Assembly: GCA_046349355.1 (NCBI GenBank)
Contig: JAXMCM010000014.1
Location: forward strand, 364,588 to 428,587
Source: CALKJU01 sp046349355
GTDB taxonomy: Bacteria > Pseudomonadota > Alphaproteobacteria > Geminicoccales > Geminicoccaceae
Length of the DNA: 64,000 nucleotides
Direction: 5' to 3'
Of the stretch, positions 1-9,008 are shown in pieces; within the stretch, counting starts at the first letter, position 1; the number at the start of each line of letters is the position of its first letter. The translations under genes were made by a program, and so were the position numbers. The notes under the pieces were generated by a model that saw only the letters and a list, made by a program, of their open reading frames with translations, did no database searches and had not been told where the DNA came from.

Positions 1-1
1 C

Positions 2-1555
2 GAGACCCTGGGTGCACGCGTCCGCGACATCCCGGCGTTCCGCAGCGACACGGGCTTCGACCGCGAGCGCGTCGCCCTGATGGCCCGGTCGCTCGGCCTC
101 ACCGAGGACCAGTACCTCGAGGACATGCGCGCCGAGATGGTGCGGCGGGAGATGGTGCGCGGGATCGCCGACCCGGTGGTCGCGCCGGCGGTCCTCGCCC
201 GCCAGCTCTGGCTCTACGACAACGAGACGCGGGCCGGGCGGGCGCTGGTGGTGCGCTTCGACGCCATGTCCGTGGCCGAGCCGGACGACGCGACGCTGCA
301 GGCCTATCTCGAGCAGACCAAGGACCGCTGGCAGGCGCCGGAGCGCCGCGACGTCAGCGTCCTGCTGCTCCGCCCGGCCGACCTCGCCGCCGAGGTGGAG
401 GTGAGCGAGGATCAGGTTCGTGCCGAGTACGACGCGCGGATCGCCGAGTTCCAGGCGCCCGAGAAGCGGGTCGTCGAGCAGCTGCTCGCCACCAGCGAGG
501 ACGTCGCCAAGGAGGCGGCGACGCTGCTGGCCGCCGGCCAGGCGATGCCGGACGTCGCCCGGCAGCTCGCCGCCAAGGGAGTGACCACCGAGAAGCTCGG
601 CGCCATGGCCCGCGACCAGCTGCCGCCGGAGCTCGGCGACGCGATCTTCGCGATGGCGGCCGAGCAGTACAGCGCGCCGGTCAAGAGCGCCTTCGGCTGG
701 CACATCTTCCGCCTCGACGAGGTCGTGCCGCCGGCGACGATCCCGTTCGAGGCCAAGCGTGCCGAGCTCGAGCAGGAGCTGCGGCTGCACGGCGCGACCG
801 ACCGCCTGCCCGATCTCGCCAACAAGCTCGAGGATGCGATCGCCGGCGGCGCCAGCCTCGAGGACGCCGCCGCCACCGTCGGCGCCAGCGTGCAGAAGGT
901 GACCGGCACCGACAGCCAGGGCCGCGGTGCCGACGGCATGGCCATCGTCGCCGACGGCATCGGTCCGGAGGTGCTGCAGAAGGCCTTCGCCGCCACGCAG
1001 AACGAGGTTCCTTCGCTCGGCGAGACCCCGGACGGCGGCTACTTCATGGTCCGCGTCGATGCCATCCAGCCGGCGGCCACCCGTCCGCTGGAGGAGGTGC
1101 GCAGCGAGCTCGCTGCCGCCTGGCAGCAGGACGAGCGGCAGAAGGCGGCCGACGCCAAGGCGAAGGAGCTGCTGGCGCGGGCCCAGGCCGGCGAGACGCT
1201 GGAATCGCTGCAGGCGGCGACAGCCGAGAGCGAGCTGCGTCCCGTGCCGGCGACGCGCCGGCAGGGTCGCGGCGTCGAGGATCCCTTCGTCGCCGCCACC
1301 GAACTCCTGTTCGCGACCGAGCCCGGCAAGGTCGGCGCCGAGGTTGCGACGCTCGCCGACGGAATCGCGGTCGTGGCGCTCGACACGGTCGACCGTCCGG
1401 AGCCGCCGACGGACCTGGCCGCCGCCCAGCGCGACCTTGCCCGTGCCCTGCGCAGCGACGTGCTGGAGCAGTACCAGGCGGCCCTGCGGCTGCGCTTCCC
1501 GCCGCTGATCAACCAGAACCTCTTCGACGCCACGGTGCGGGCCGAGGAGGGCTAG
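2..1555 (+). CDS. ppiD: Peptidyl-prolyl cis-trans isomerase D (PpiD), 5' end missing
   Basis: This is the C-terminal part of a periplasmic, inner-membrane-anchored SurA/PpiD-type folding chaperone. The reading frame is open from base 2, so the gene begins outside the window and the N-terminal membrane anchor is not seen; 517 residues are visible. The first residues (VRDIPAFRSDTGFDRER) match the conserved SurA_N-like chaperone segment of PpiD. A parvulin-type rotamase domain follows, with the characteristic SAFGWHIFRLDEV stretch near visible residues 228-240, then a long charged helical C-terminal region. It ends three bases before trpE and places the gene in the ppiD-trpE order common in alphaproteobacteria. 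Family assignment is firm; activity is inferred. Confidence 0.88.
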   Translation, partial: ETLGARVRDIPAFRSDTGFDRERVALMARSLGLTEDQYLEDMRAEMVRREMVRGIADPVVAPAVLARQLWLYDNETRAGRALVVRFDAMSVAEPDDATLQAYLEQTKDRWQAPERRDVSVLLLRPADLAAEVEVSEDQVRAEYDARIAEFQAPEKRVVEQLLATSEDVAKEAATLLAAGQAMPDVARQLAAKGVTTEKLGAMARDQLPPELGDAIFAMAAEQYSAPVKSAFGWHIFRLDEVVPPATIPFEAKRAELEQELRLHGATDRLPDLANKLEDAIAGGASLEDAAATVGASVQKVTGTDSQGRGADGMAIVADGIGPEVLQKAFAATQNEVPSLGETPDGGYFMVRVDAIQPAATRPLEEVRSELAAAWQQDERQKAADAKAKELLARAQAGETLESLQAATAESELRPVPATRRQGRGVEDPFVAATELLFATEPGKVGAEVATLADGIAVVALDTVDRPEPPTDLAAAQRDLARALRSDVLEQYQAALRLRFPPLINQNLFDATVRAEEG

Positions 1556-1558
1556 GCG

Positions 1559-3061
1559 ATGCAGACGACGCCATCGGCCGAGGACTTCGCCAGCGTCTAT
1601 GCCGCCGGCAAGGCGCAGGTCGTGGCGACGACGCTGCTGGCCGACCTCGAGACGCCGGTCTCGGCGATGCTCAAGCTCGCCGAGGGACGGCCCTACAGCT
1701 TCCTCCTGGAGAGCGTCGAAGGCGGTGCCGTCCGCGGCCGCTACTCGATCATCGGGCTGAAGCCCGACCTCGTCTGGCGCTGCCGCGGCAACCGGGCCGA
1801 GATCAACCGGCGCGCCCGTGCCGATCGCGATGCCTTCGTGCCCGAGGCCCTGCCGTCGCTGGACAGCCTGCGCGCGCTCATCCGCGAGTGCCGGATCGAG
1901 CTGCCCGCCGACCTGCCGCCGATGGCGGCCGGCCTGTTCGGCCAGCTCGGCTACGACATGGTCCGCCTGATGGAGCGGCTGCCGTCGCACACGGTCGACC
2001 GGCTCGACCTGCCGGACGCCGTCTTCCTGCGCCCCACCCTCGTCGCGATTTTCGACAACATCCTCGACCGGATCACTGTCGTCACGCCGGTCTGGCCGGA
2101 CCCGCAGCTGTCGGCGGAACGTGCCTACGCGCTGGCCTGCGAGCGCCTTGCCGACGCGGTCGACGAGTTCGACCGCGGCGTCGGCCATGGCGCCCGGCGC
2201 AGCAGCAGCCCGCCGCCGACGCCGGTCAGCAACATGACCCGCGAGCAGTTCCACGCGATGGTCGAGAAGTCGAAGGAGTACATCCGCGCCGGCGACATCT
2301 TCCAGGTGGTGCCCGGCCAGCGCTTCGCCGTCCCGTTCGAGCTGCCGCCCTTCGCGCTCTACCGGGCGCTGCGCCGGCTGAATCCGTCGCCCTTCCTGTT
2401 CTTCCTCGATCTCGACGGCTACGCGCTCGTCGGCTCCAGCCCCGAGATCCTCGTCCGGCTGCGCGACGGCAAGATCACCATCCGCCCGCTCGCCGGCACG
2501 CGCCCGCGGGGCAGCGACCGCGCCACGGACGAGGCGCTGGCCCGCGAGCTCCTTGCCGATCCGAAGGAGCTGGCCGAGCACCTGATGCTGCTCGACCTCG
2601 GCCGCAACGACGTCGGCCGGGTGGCCGAGATCGGCTCGGTCACCGTCACCGAGAAGATGACCATCGAGCGCTACAGCCACGTGATGCACATCGTCTCGAA
2701 CGTCGAGGGTCGCATCCGTCCGGAATTCGATGCGCTGGACGCCCTGATCGCCGGCTTCCCCGCCGGGACGGTCAGCGGAGCGCCGAAGGTGCGGGCGATG
2801 GAGATCATCGACGAGCTCGAGCCGGAGCGCCGCGGGTTCTACGGCGGGGCGGTCGGCTATTTCGGTTGCGACGGCTCGCTCGATACCTGCATCGCGCTGC
2901 GTACCGCCCTCGTGAAGGACGGCACCATGTACGTCCAGGCGGGCGGCGGCGTGGTCTACGACAGCGACCCCGAGGCCGAGTTCCAGGAGAGCTGCAACAA
3001 GGCCCGGGCCCTGATCCGCGCGGCCGAGGAAGCGGTGCGCTTCGCCAGCGCACGGCGCTAG
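1559..3061 (+). CDS. trpE: Anthranilate synthase component I
   Basis: TrpE converts chorismate to anthranilate using ammonia supplied by TrpG, the first step of tryptophan synthesis in the cytoplasm. The 500-residue protein has the N-terminal regulatory domain, including LLES at residues 49-52, the element that binds tryptophan for feedback inhibition. The chorismate-binding domain carries DIFQVVPGQRF, LAGTRPRG, GRNDVGR and GTVSGAPKVRAMEI (around residues 400-415). The ATG is preceded at a good distance by GAGGAGG, lying inside the end of ppiD. Unlike many operons, trpG does not follow: an inverted gene separates the two. I saw no leader peptide or attenuator. Confidence 0.97.
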   Translation: MQTTPSAEDFASVYAAGKAQVVATTLLADLETPVSAMLKLAEGRPYSFLLESVEGGAVRGRYSIIGLKPDLVWRCRGNRAEINRRARADRDAFVPEALPSLDSLRALIRECRIELPADLPPMAAGLFGQLGYDMVRLMERLPSHTVDRLDLPDAVFLRPTLVAIFDNILDRITVVTPVWPDPQLSAERAYALACERLADAVDEFDRGVGHGARRSSSPPPTPVSNMTREQFHAMVEKSKEYIRAGDIFQVVPGQRFAVPFELPPFALYRALRRLNPSPFLFFLDLDGYALVGSSPEILVRLRDGKITIRPLAGTRPRGSDRATDEALARELLADPKELAEHLMLLDLGRNDVGRVAEIGSVTVTEKMTIERYSHVMHIVSNVEGRIRPEFDALDALIAGFPAGTVSGAPKVRAMEIIDELEPERRGFYGGAVGYFGCDGSLDTCIALRTALVKDGTMYVQAGGGVVYDSDPEAEFQESCNKARALIRAAEEAVRFASARR

Positions 3062-3065
3062 GCGG

Positions 3066-4568
3066 TCAGGGCGCCGTCGCCTTCGCGGCAACGCGCGTCA
3101 GCTCGGACGGACAGCCCGGGCGTGGCGCCTTGGTGCAGGTGCGGTCGGCGATGATCCGGCTGACCCCGACGAAGCGGAACCCTCGGGCCTTCGCCGCCGG
3201 AATCCAGGACTCGAGGACCTCCAGCGTCGCCGGCAGCGGGTGGCCGATGGCGACGACGCTGCCATTCGTGCGGGCCTGACGCTCGACCTCGGCGAGCTGC
3301 CGTCTGACGAAGGCGGAACCCGGGAAGTGGTCGAGAAACACGTCGCGTCCGACATGCGCGATGCCGGCCTTCTCGGCGGCCCCGTCGGCGACCGAGCGCG
3401 GGCTGGTCCGGCTGTCGACGAAGGCGAGGTCGTGCTCGCGGAGCACGTCCATCACCGTCGCCATCGCCTCCGGCTCGGCCGTCAGCCGGCTGCCCATGTG
3501 GTTGTTCATGCCGATCGCACCGCTGACGCGGCCGATCGCCCAGGTGAGCCGCTGGCGCAGGGTCGCGGCGTCCATCCCGTCGAGCAGGGCGTTGGGGCCA
3601 GGATCCTCGCGGCCGATCGGCTGCATCGGCATGTGCAGGAAGATGTCGTGGCCGCGGCTGCGGGCCTGTGCGGTCAGCGCGTCCAGGTCGTCGGCATAGG
3701 GCAGGAACGCCATCGTCAGCGGGCCGGGCAGCGCCAGCGCCCGGCGCGACCACGCCGGCGCCGGCCCGACATCGTCGATGATCAGCGCGATCGTCCCGCT
3801 GCCCGGCCGCATGGCGGGCGGCTCGTCCGGCGGCAGCCGGGGCCGCGGACCGGGCGGCGTCACCACCGGCGCGGCGTGCGCATCCATCTCGATCCGCGGC
3901 TCGGGGGCGACGAGGGCGAGCTCCTGGCCGGTCTCGCCGGCAGCGACGGGATCCGCCGCTTCCTCGGCCGGGATCTCCGTCGGCCCCTCGGGGACCGGCG
4001 CCTGCTCGACCATCTCGACGGGTCGCGGCAGCGGAACGGCCGCCGGCGGCTCTTCATCGGCGAGCTGCCGGGCCACCTCGACCGGCGCGGTGACAGGCTC
4101 AGGCAGCGGCGCGGGTTCCGCCTGTGGCGGAGCGGACGGTACGGCCTCGGTCACCGCCTCGGGCGGCGGTGCCGGCGTTGGGCTCGCGACGGTGGGCGCC
4201 GCTTCGGGCGCCTGCAAGATCCGGGCAGGCGCTGCGGGCGGCAGAGCGGGCGTCTCGATCTTCGGGACCGCGACCGCTGGCGCCGGTGGAACCTCGACCG
4301 CGGGCTTCCGCGTCGGCTCGTCCGACGGCTCCGGTGCCTTCAGGACGAGGCGATCCCCGTACTCCGGCAGCACCGCCGGCGTGGCTGGCGGAGCCTCCGC
4401 CGACTCGACGGCGGTTTTGGGCGGGCCGCCGGACCGGACGAACAGCGGGGCCAGGGCAATGGCGCAGACGGCCAGAAGGATGAGCCGCCGGCGCAGTCGC
4501 CGGCGGCGTGCGTTCACAGGATGCCGCGGCCGGTAGGGGTCCCTTCCTTCCAGCATGCGACGTACCAA
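3066..4568 (-). CDS. Divergent polysaccharide deacetylase family protein (YibQ-like)
   Basis: This 500-residue protein is probably anchored in the inner membrane and acts in the periplasm. Residues 22-45 form a basic stretch followed by one membrane segment (LILLAVCAIALAPLFV). Residues 50-250 are a long, low-complexity Pro/Ala/Glu linker. The C-terminal 240 residues are the divergent polysaccharide deacetylase domain, recognised by IALIIDDVG, FLHMPMQP, GMNNHMGS, VDSRTS and VAIGHP. The family is related to NodB-type carbohydrate deacetylases, but its substrate is not established. The gene is inverted between trpE and trpG and ends four bases from trpE. A start at 4556 (MLEGRD) is also possible. 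Confidence 0.85.
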   Translation of the reverse strand: MVRRMLEGRDPYRPRHPVNARRRRLRRRLILLAVCAIALAPLFVRSGGPPKTAVESAEAPPATPAVLPEYGDRLVLKAPEPSDEPTRKPAVEVPPAPAVAVPKIETPALPPAAPARILQAPEAAPTVASPTPAPPPEAVTEAVPSAPPQAEPAPLPEPVTAPVEVARQLADEEPPAAVPLPRPVEMVEQAPVPEGPTEIPAEEAADPVAAGETGQELALVAPEPRIEMDAHAAPVVTPPGPRPRLPPDEPPAMRPGSGTIALIIDDVGPAPAWSRRALALPGPLTMAFLPYADDLDALTAQARSRGHDIFLHMPMQPIGREDPGPNALLDGMDAATLRQRLTWAIGRVSGAIGMNNHMGSRLTAEPEAMATVMDVLREHDLAFVDSRTSPRSVADGAAEKAGIAHVGRDVFLDHFPGSAFVRRQLAEVERQARTNGSVVAIGHPLPATLEVLESWIPAAKARGFRFVGVSRIIADRTCTKAPRPGCPSELTRVAAKATAP

Positions 4569-4757
4569 GGTGCGCGCCTTCGTCGGCAGCCTACGTCTCC
4601 CTCACCACGGGCAGCGGGTCCTATCATGGATTTTGTGCAGTGCAGTGTGAAGCGCGTCACAGGCGTGGACGTCGCGGATCGCCTTGACGTGACATCTGCG
4701 CACGGGTTTCCTGCGCGCCGCCGCAAGGGCCTGCTGCCCGAGGGGGCACGGTGCATC

Positions 4758-5342
4758 ATGCTGCTGCTGATCGATAACTACGACAGCTTCACCTACAACC
4801 TGTATCACTACCTGGGTGAGCTCGGGGCCCGGGTCGAGGTACGGCGCAACGACGCCCTGAGTGTCGACGAGGCGCTGGGCCTCGAGCCTGAAGGCATCGT
4901 GGTGTCGCCCGGTCCCTGCGATCCGGACAGGGCCGGTATCTCGCTGGCCCTCATCGAGCGCGCCGCCACGCGCTGCCCGGTTCTCGGTGTCTGCCTCGGC
5001 CACCAGGCGATCTCCCAGGCATTCGGCGCAACCGTCGGTCGTGCGCGGCAGGTGATGCACGGCAAGCTGTCGTCGATAACGCATGACGGCACCGGCGTAT
5101 TCCGCGGCCTTCCGTCGCCATTCCGTGCGACCCGCTATCATTCGCTGGTGGCGATGCCCGAGACCGTCCCTCCCGCATTGGTCGTCAATGCCAGGACCGA
5201 GGACGGAACGATCATGGGAATCCGTCACCGCGAGCTGCCGGTGCACGGTGTCCAGTTCCATCCCGAGAGCATCGAGAGCGAGCACGGCCATCGCCTGCTG
5301 GCCAATTTCCTCGCCATGACCCGGACCGGAGGGCAGGCATGA
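4758..5342 (+). CDS. trpG: Anthranilate synthase component II (glutamine amidotransferase)
   Basis: TrpG hydrolyses glutamine and passes ammonia to TrpE. The protein is 194 residues, typical for the family. The start MLLLIDNYDSFTYNL is the conserved N-terminus, which fixes the ATG at 4758 although the frame stays open far upstream. The catalytic triad is visible: Cys79 in GVCLGHQA, and His168 and Glu170 in GVQFHPES. It overlaps trpD by four bases (ATGA), so translation of trpG and trpD is probably coupled. The 189 bases before it, up to the inverted deacetylase-like gene, should hold the trpGDC-moaCmoeA promoter, but no convincing sigma-70 match was found there. Confidence 0.96.
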   Translation: MLLLIDNYDSFTYNLYHYLGELGARVEVRRNDALSVDEALGLEPEGIVVSPGPCDPDRAGISLALIERAATRCPVLGVCLGHQAISQAFGATVGRARQVMHGKLSSITHDGTGVFRGLPSPFRATRYHSLVAMPETVPPALVVNARTEDGTIMGIRHRELPVHGVQFHPESIESEHGHRLLANFLAMTRTGGQA

Positions 5343-6370
5343 CCGCCGAGCTGCAGCGCTTCAAGCAGCTGATCGGGCGGGCCGCCACCGGGTCGCCGCT
5401 GACCCTCGACGAAGCGCACGACGCCTTTGACCTGATGATGACCGGCAACGCGACGCCGGCACAGATGGCGGGCCTGCTGATTGCGCTGCGGGTTCGCGGC
5501 GAGACGCTCGACGAGATCACCGCCGGCGCCATGGCGCTGCGCGAGCGGATGACGCGCGTCAGCGCCCCAGCCGGCGCCATCGACACCTGCGGCACCGGTG
5601 GCGATTCGTCAGGCACCTACAACATCTCGACCGCAGCGGCGCTGGTCGTTGCCGGCTGCGGCGTGCCGGTCGCCAAGCACGGCAATCGCGGCCTGTCGTC
5701 GCGCTCCGGCTCGTCCGACGTCCTCCAGGCGCTGGGCGTCAACATCGACTGCGACATGGCGCTGACCGAGCAGGCGATCCGCGAGGCGGGTGTCGGCTTC
5801 ATGATGGCACCGCGCCATCACGGGGCGATGCGCCACGTCGCCGGGCCGCGCGTCGAGCTCGGCACGCGGACAATCTTCAACCTGCTGGGCCCGCTCGCCA
5901 ATCCGGCCGGGGTGAAACGCCAGCTGATGGGAGTCTTCGCGGCCGAATGGGTGGAGCCCCTGGCCAATGTGCTCGGCCGCCTCGGCAGCGAGCGGGCCTG
6001 GGTGGTGCACGGCCAGGGTCTGGACGAGCTGACAACCACCGGCCCCAGCCTCGTCGCCGAATGGGATGGCGCCCGCGTCCGCACCTTCGAGGTCACGCCG
6101 GAGGAAGCCGGCCTGCCGCGCGCCTCGCTGGCCGACCTCAAGGGTGGCGACGCCGAGCACAATGCCGAGGCCATCCGCGCCGTGCTGAGCGGGCTGAAGG
6201 GACCGTTCCGCGACGCCGTCGTACTGAGCACGGCGGGCGCGCTGGTCGTCGCCGGGCGCGCCGCGAGCCTCGCCGAGGGGGCCAGGCATGCGCAGGCCTC
6301 GATCGACAGCGGCGCCGCCGCCACGGCGCTCGAGCGTCTGGTCAGGATCACCAACGAGAAGCCGGACTGA
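5339..6370 (+). CDS. trpD: Anthranilate phosphoribosyltransferase
   Basis: TrpD transfers the phosphoribosyl group of PRPP to anthranilate, the second step of the tryptophan pathway. The 343-residue length is normal. The PRPP-binding glycine loop CGTGGDSSGTYNIST lies at residues 84-98, followed by KHGNRGLSSRSGSSDVL, FMMAPRHH and the phosphate-binding region TIFNLLGPLANP. The start overlaps the trpG stop by four bases. The stop overlaps the trpC start by one base, so the three genes form a tightly coupled unit. Confidence 0.97.
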   Translation: MTAELQRFKQLIGRAATGSPLTLDEAHDAFDLMMTGNATPAQMAGLLIALRVRGETLDEITAGAMALRERMTRVSAPAGAIDTCGTGGDSSGTYNISTAAALVVAGCGVPVAKHGNRGLSSRSGSSDVLQALGVNIDCDMALTEQAIREAGVGFMMAPRHHGAMRHVAGPRVELGTRTIFNLLGPLANPAGVKRQLMGVFAAEWVEPLANVLGRLGSERAWVVHGQGLDELTTTGPSLVAEWDGARVRTFEVTPEEAGLPRASLADLKGGDAEHNAEAIRAVLSGLKGPFRDAVVLSTAGALVVAGRAASLAEGARHAQASIDSGAAATALERLVRITNEKPD

Positions 6371-7170
6371 TGGCGGACGTCCTTGCCCGCATCGTCGAGG
6401 TGAAGCGCGAGCACGTCGCGTCGTGCAAGGCGCGTACCTCCGGCGCCGAGCTCAGCGACCGGCTGGCCGTGGCGTCGCCCGTACGCGGCTTCGCGGCCGC
6501 GCTGCGCCAGGCCGCGGCGACGCGTCCCGCGCTGATCGCCGAGATCAAGAAGGCCTCGCCGAGCAAGGGCCTGATCCGCGCCGACTTCGACCCGCCGTCG
6601 TTGGCCGTCGCCTATCGCGCGGGCGGCGCCGCCTGCCTGTCGGTGCTGACCGACGAGCCGTTCTTCCAGGGCGCCGACGGCTATCTCCAGGCCGCCCGCG
6701 CGGCTGTCCCGCTGCCGGTCCTGCGCAAGGACTTCACCATCGATCCCTACCAGGTGGTCGAGGCGCGGGTCCTGGGCGCGGACTGCATCCTGCTGATCAT
6801 GGCCTGCCTCGACGACATGCTGGCCCGCGACCTCGCCGCGCTCGCCCGCGATCTCGGCATGGACGTCCTCGTCGAGGTCCATGACGGCGAGGAGCTCGAC
6901 CGCGCGCTCACGGTCGGCGGGACCCTGATCGGGATCAACAACCGCAACCTGAAGACCCTCAAGGTCGACCTCGCCACGACCGAGGCCCTGGCGCCGCGGG
7001 TCCCGGCGGACCAGCTGCTCGTCGCCGAGAGCGGCCTCGGCACGCTGGCCGACCTGCAGCGGATGCAGCGCGTCGGTGCGCGCGCCTTCCTCGTCGGCGA
7101 ATCGCTGATGCGGCAGCCGGACGTGACCGGCGCCACCCGCGCGCTGCTCGGCCTGGACAAGGCGGCTTGA
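6370..7170 (+). CDS. trpC: Indole-3-glycerol phosphate synthase
   Basis: TrpC closes the ring of 1-(o-carboxyphenylamino)-1-deoxyribulose 5-phosphate to make indole-3-glycerol phosphate. The 266-residue TIM barrel shows the family signature ALIAEIKKASPSKG at residues 54-67, the active-site strand VLRKDF, and GINNRNL, VAESG and FLVGES. The ATG is placed by the conserved N-terminus (MADVLARIVEVKREHV) and by its one-base overlap with the trpD stop. No trpF domain is fused to it, and trpF, trpB and trpA are not in the window. The next gene, moaC, overlaps its stop codon. Confidence 0.97.
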   Translation: MADVLARIVEVKREHVASCKARTSGAELSDRLAVASPVRGFAAALRQAAATRPALIAEIKKASPSKGLIRADFDPPSLAVAYRAGGAACLSVLTDEPFFQGADGYLQAARAAVPLPVLRKDFTIDPYQVVEARVLGADCILLIMACLDDMLARDLAALARDLGMDVLVEVHDGEELDRALTVGGTLIGINNRNLKTLKVDLATTEALAPRVPADQLLVAESGLGTLADLQRMQRVGARAFLVGESLMRQPDVTGATRALLGLDKAA

Positions 7171-7646
7171 GCGGCCTCACCCACTTCGACGCGGCCGGCA
7201 ACGCCGTCATGGTCGACGTCGGCGACAAGCCGGTCACGCGGCGAACGGCGACGGCCTCCGGTCGGGTCGTCGCCGCTGCGGAGACCATCCGGCTGATCGA
7301 GGCTCGCGGTTTCCGCAAGGGCGACGTGCTGGCCGTCGCCCAGCTGGCCGGGATCATGGGGGCGAAGCGCACCGCCGATCTGGTGCCCTTGTGCCACCCG
7401 CTGCCGTTGAGCGCCGTCGAGGTCGAGCTGCGGGCCGACGCCGACGCGTCGGCGATCGCCATCACCGCGACGTGCCGGACCACCGGCCAGACCGGTGTCG
7501 AGATGGAAGCGCTGACCGCCGTGTCGGTGGCAGCATTGACCGTCTACGACATGTGCAAGGCCATCGATCGGGGGATGCGGATCACCGACATCCGCCTCGT
7601 CCACAAGGATGGCGGCAGGTCTGGCGAGTTCCGGGCCGGCGCCTGA
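7167..7646 (+). CDS. moaC: Cyclic pyranopterin monophosphate synthase
   Basis: MoaC makes cyclic pyranopterin monophosphate in the first stage of molybdenum cofactor synthesis, acting after MoaA. The 159-residue protein contains MVDVGDKPVTRRTA, GAKRTADLVPLCHPLPL (residues 66-81), EMEALTAVSVAALTVYDMCK and the C-terminal KDGGRSG. The start is TTG at 7167, sharing bases with the trpC stop (TTGA), so it is translationally coupled to the tryptophan genes. It is followed by moeA with a one-base overlap. The trpC-moaC-moeA order recurs in alphaproteobacteria. Confidence 0.96.
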   Translation: MSGLTHFDAAGNAVMVDVGDKPVTRRTATASGRVVAAAETIRLIEARGFRKGDVLAVAQLAGIMGAKRTADLVPLCHPLPLSAVEVELRADADASAIAITATCRTTGQTGVEMEALTAVSVAALTVYDMCKAIDRGMRITDIRLVHKDGGRSGEFRAGA

Positions 7647-8851
7647 TGATCCCCGTCGCCGAGGCGCAGGCCCGCGTCCTCGCCGCGTTCGCGCCGGGTC
7701 CGGTCGAATGGGTGATGCTGGACCGCGCGCTCGACAGGATCCTCGCGGAGCCCCTGTCCGCCCGCCACGACCAGCCACCGCAGGCGGTCTCGGCCATGGA
7801 CGGCTATGCCGTCCGGTCCGCCGACACCGTGACCGGCCGCCCGCCCCTGCGCCTTGTCGGCGAGGCGCCGGCGGGCAAGCCGTGGGCCGGCAGCCTGGGC
7901 GCCGGCGACACGGTCGCGATCTACACGGGCTCGGTGATCCCGGACGGCGCCGATGCCGTGCTCATCAAGGAAAATGCGCGGCCCGAGGGGAATGCCGTCC
8001 ATGCCCTCGAGCCGGTGACGGCCGGCCGGCACATCCGCGCCGCCGGCCAGGACTTCGCCCGCGGCTGGACCGGCCTGCAGCCCGGCACCTTGCTCGGGCC
8101 GCTGCAGCTGGGCCTGGCGGCCGCCATGGGGCATGGCTGGCTACCGGTCAGGCGCCGCCCGCGCGTCGGGCTGCTCGCCACCGGCGACGAGCTCCGGCGG
8201 CCCGGCGAGCCGCTCGCTCCGGGCCAGATCGTGAGCTCCAACACTACCACCGTCGGCGCGCTGGTGAAGCGGTGGGGCGGCGAGCCCGTGGACCTCGGCA
8301 TCGTCCTCGACCATCCGGATGCCCTGGCCGCGGCGCTGGACCAGGCCCGTGGCCTCGACCTGCTGGTGACGATCGGCGGGGCTTCCGTCGGCGCCTACGA
8401 CCTGGTGCGCGCGGCACTCGACCGGCAGGGCATGCAGCTCGATTTCTGGCAGATCGCCATGCGCCCGGGAAAGCCGCTCGCCTTCGGCCGGCTCGGGTCC
8501 ATTCCGGTGCTGGGCCTGCCGGGGAATCCGGTCTCCGCGGCCGTCTGTTCGATCCTGTTTCTTCGCGGCGCGCTCCGCCGTAGCCTAGCTCTCGATCCGG
8601 CCGTTCCGGCGGGCAAGGCGACACTTGCCGTACCGATGGAGGCGAACGATCGCCGGCAGGACTATGTCCGCGGACGCTTCGTCGACATCGCCGCCGGTGA
8701 CCGGCGGATTGCCGTCGCGGCACGACAGGACAGCGCCATGCTGTCGGCCCTGGCGCTCGGCGATGTGCTCGTCGTCCGCCCGCCTTTCGCCGAGGCCGTT
8801 CCGGCCGGGGCCGAGGTTGAGGTCATCGCGCTTGCGGATGTCGTCTGTTGA
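7646..8851 (+). CDS. moeA: Molybdopterin molybdenumtransferase
   Basis: MoeA inserts molybdate into adenylylated molybdopterin, the last common step of molybdenum cofactor formation. The protein is 401 residues. Recognisable motifs are QAVSAMDGYAVR near residue 45, the MoCF-fold segment LLVTIGGASVGAYD, and the metal-insertion loop region MRPGKPLAFGR...PVLGLPGNPVSA. The C-terminal beta-barrel domain follows. The ATG is chosen because it overlaps the moaC stop (TGATG) and because alignment to the family starts there, although the frame is open further upstream inside moaC. It ends 157 bases before lexA, which has its own promoter. Confidence 0.96.
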   Translation: MIPVAEAQARVLAAFAPGPVEWVMLDRALDRILAEPLSARHDQPPQAVSAMDGYAVRSADTVTGRPPLRLVGEAPAGKPWAGSLGAGDTVAIYTGSVIPDGADAVLIKENARPEGNAVHALEPVTAGRHIRAAGQDFARGWTGLQPGTLLGPLQLGLAAAMGHGWLPVRRRPRVGLLATGDELRRPGEPLAPGQIVSSNTTTVGALVKRWGGEPVDLGIVLDHPDALAAALDQARGLDLLVTIGGASVGAYDLVRAALDRQGMQLDFWQIAMRPGKPLAFGRLGSIPVLGLPGNPVSAAVCSILFLRGALRRSLALDPAVPAGKATLAVPMEANDRRQDYVRGRFVDIAAGDRRIAVAARQDSAMLSALALGDVLVVRPPFAEAVPAGAEVEVIALADVVC

Positions 8852-8937
8852 ATCAGGACGTTAACCGCTAAACCGCTAGAAACCATTACAAATCGATATA
8901 AACGACGATCAGGTTGCAGTTTTGTTTCTTTCGCGGC

Positions 8938-8966
8938 TTGACCCACAGCGCGAACCAAACTAGAAC
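8938..8966 (+). promoter_or_regulatory. lexA promoter with overlapping SOS box
   Basis: TTGACC at 8938-8943 and TAGAAC at 8961-8966 are separated by 17 bases and make a good sigma-70 promoter. The sequence GAAC-N7-GAAC at 8952-8966 is an exact match to the alphaproteobacterial LexA box. Its second half coincides with the -10 element. Bound LexA would block RNA polymerase, so lexA is almost certainly autoregulated and induced by DNA damage. The start codon lies 42 bases downstream. Confidence 0.9.
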
Positions 8967-9008
8967 ATTTAACACGCCGTCCAGACAGCGCCCATCAGGG
9001 AGAGTTGC

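Noticed and set aside
3240..4757. A long open frame running upstream of trpG on the plus strand.
   Set aside because: It is Arg/Gly-rich shadow sequence opposite the deacetylase-like gene; trpG begins at its conserved MLLLIDNYDS.
4569..4757. Tryptophan attenuator or leader peptide before trpG.
   Set aside because: No short open frame with adjacent Trp codons followed by a terminator hairpin was seen.
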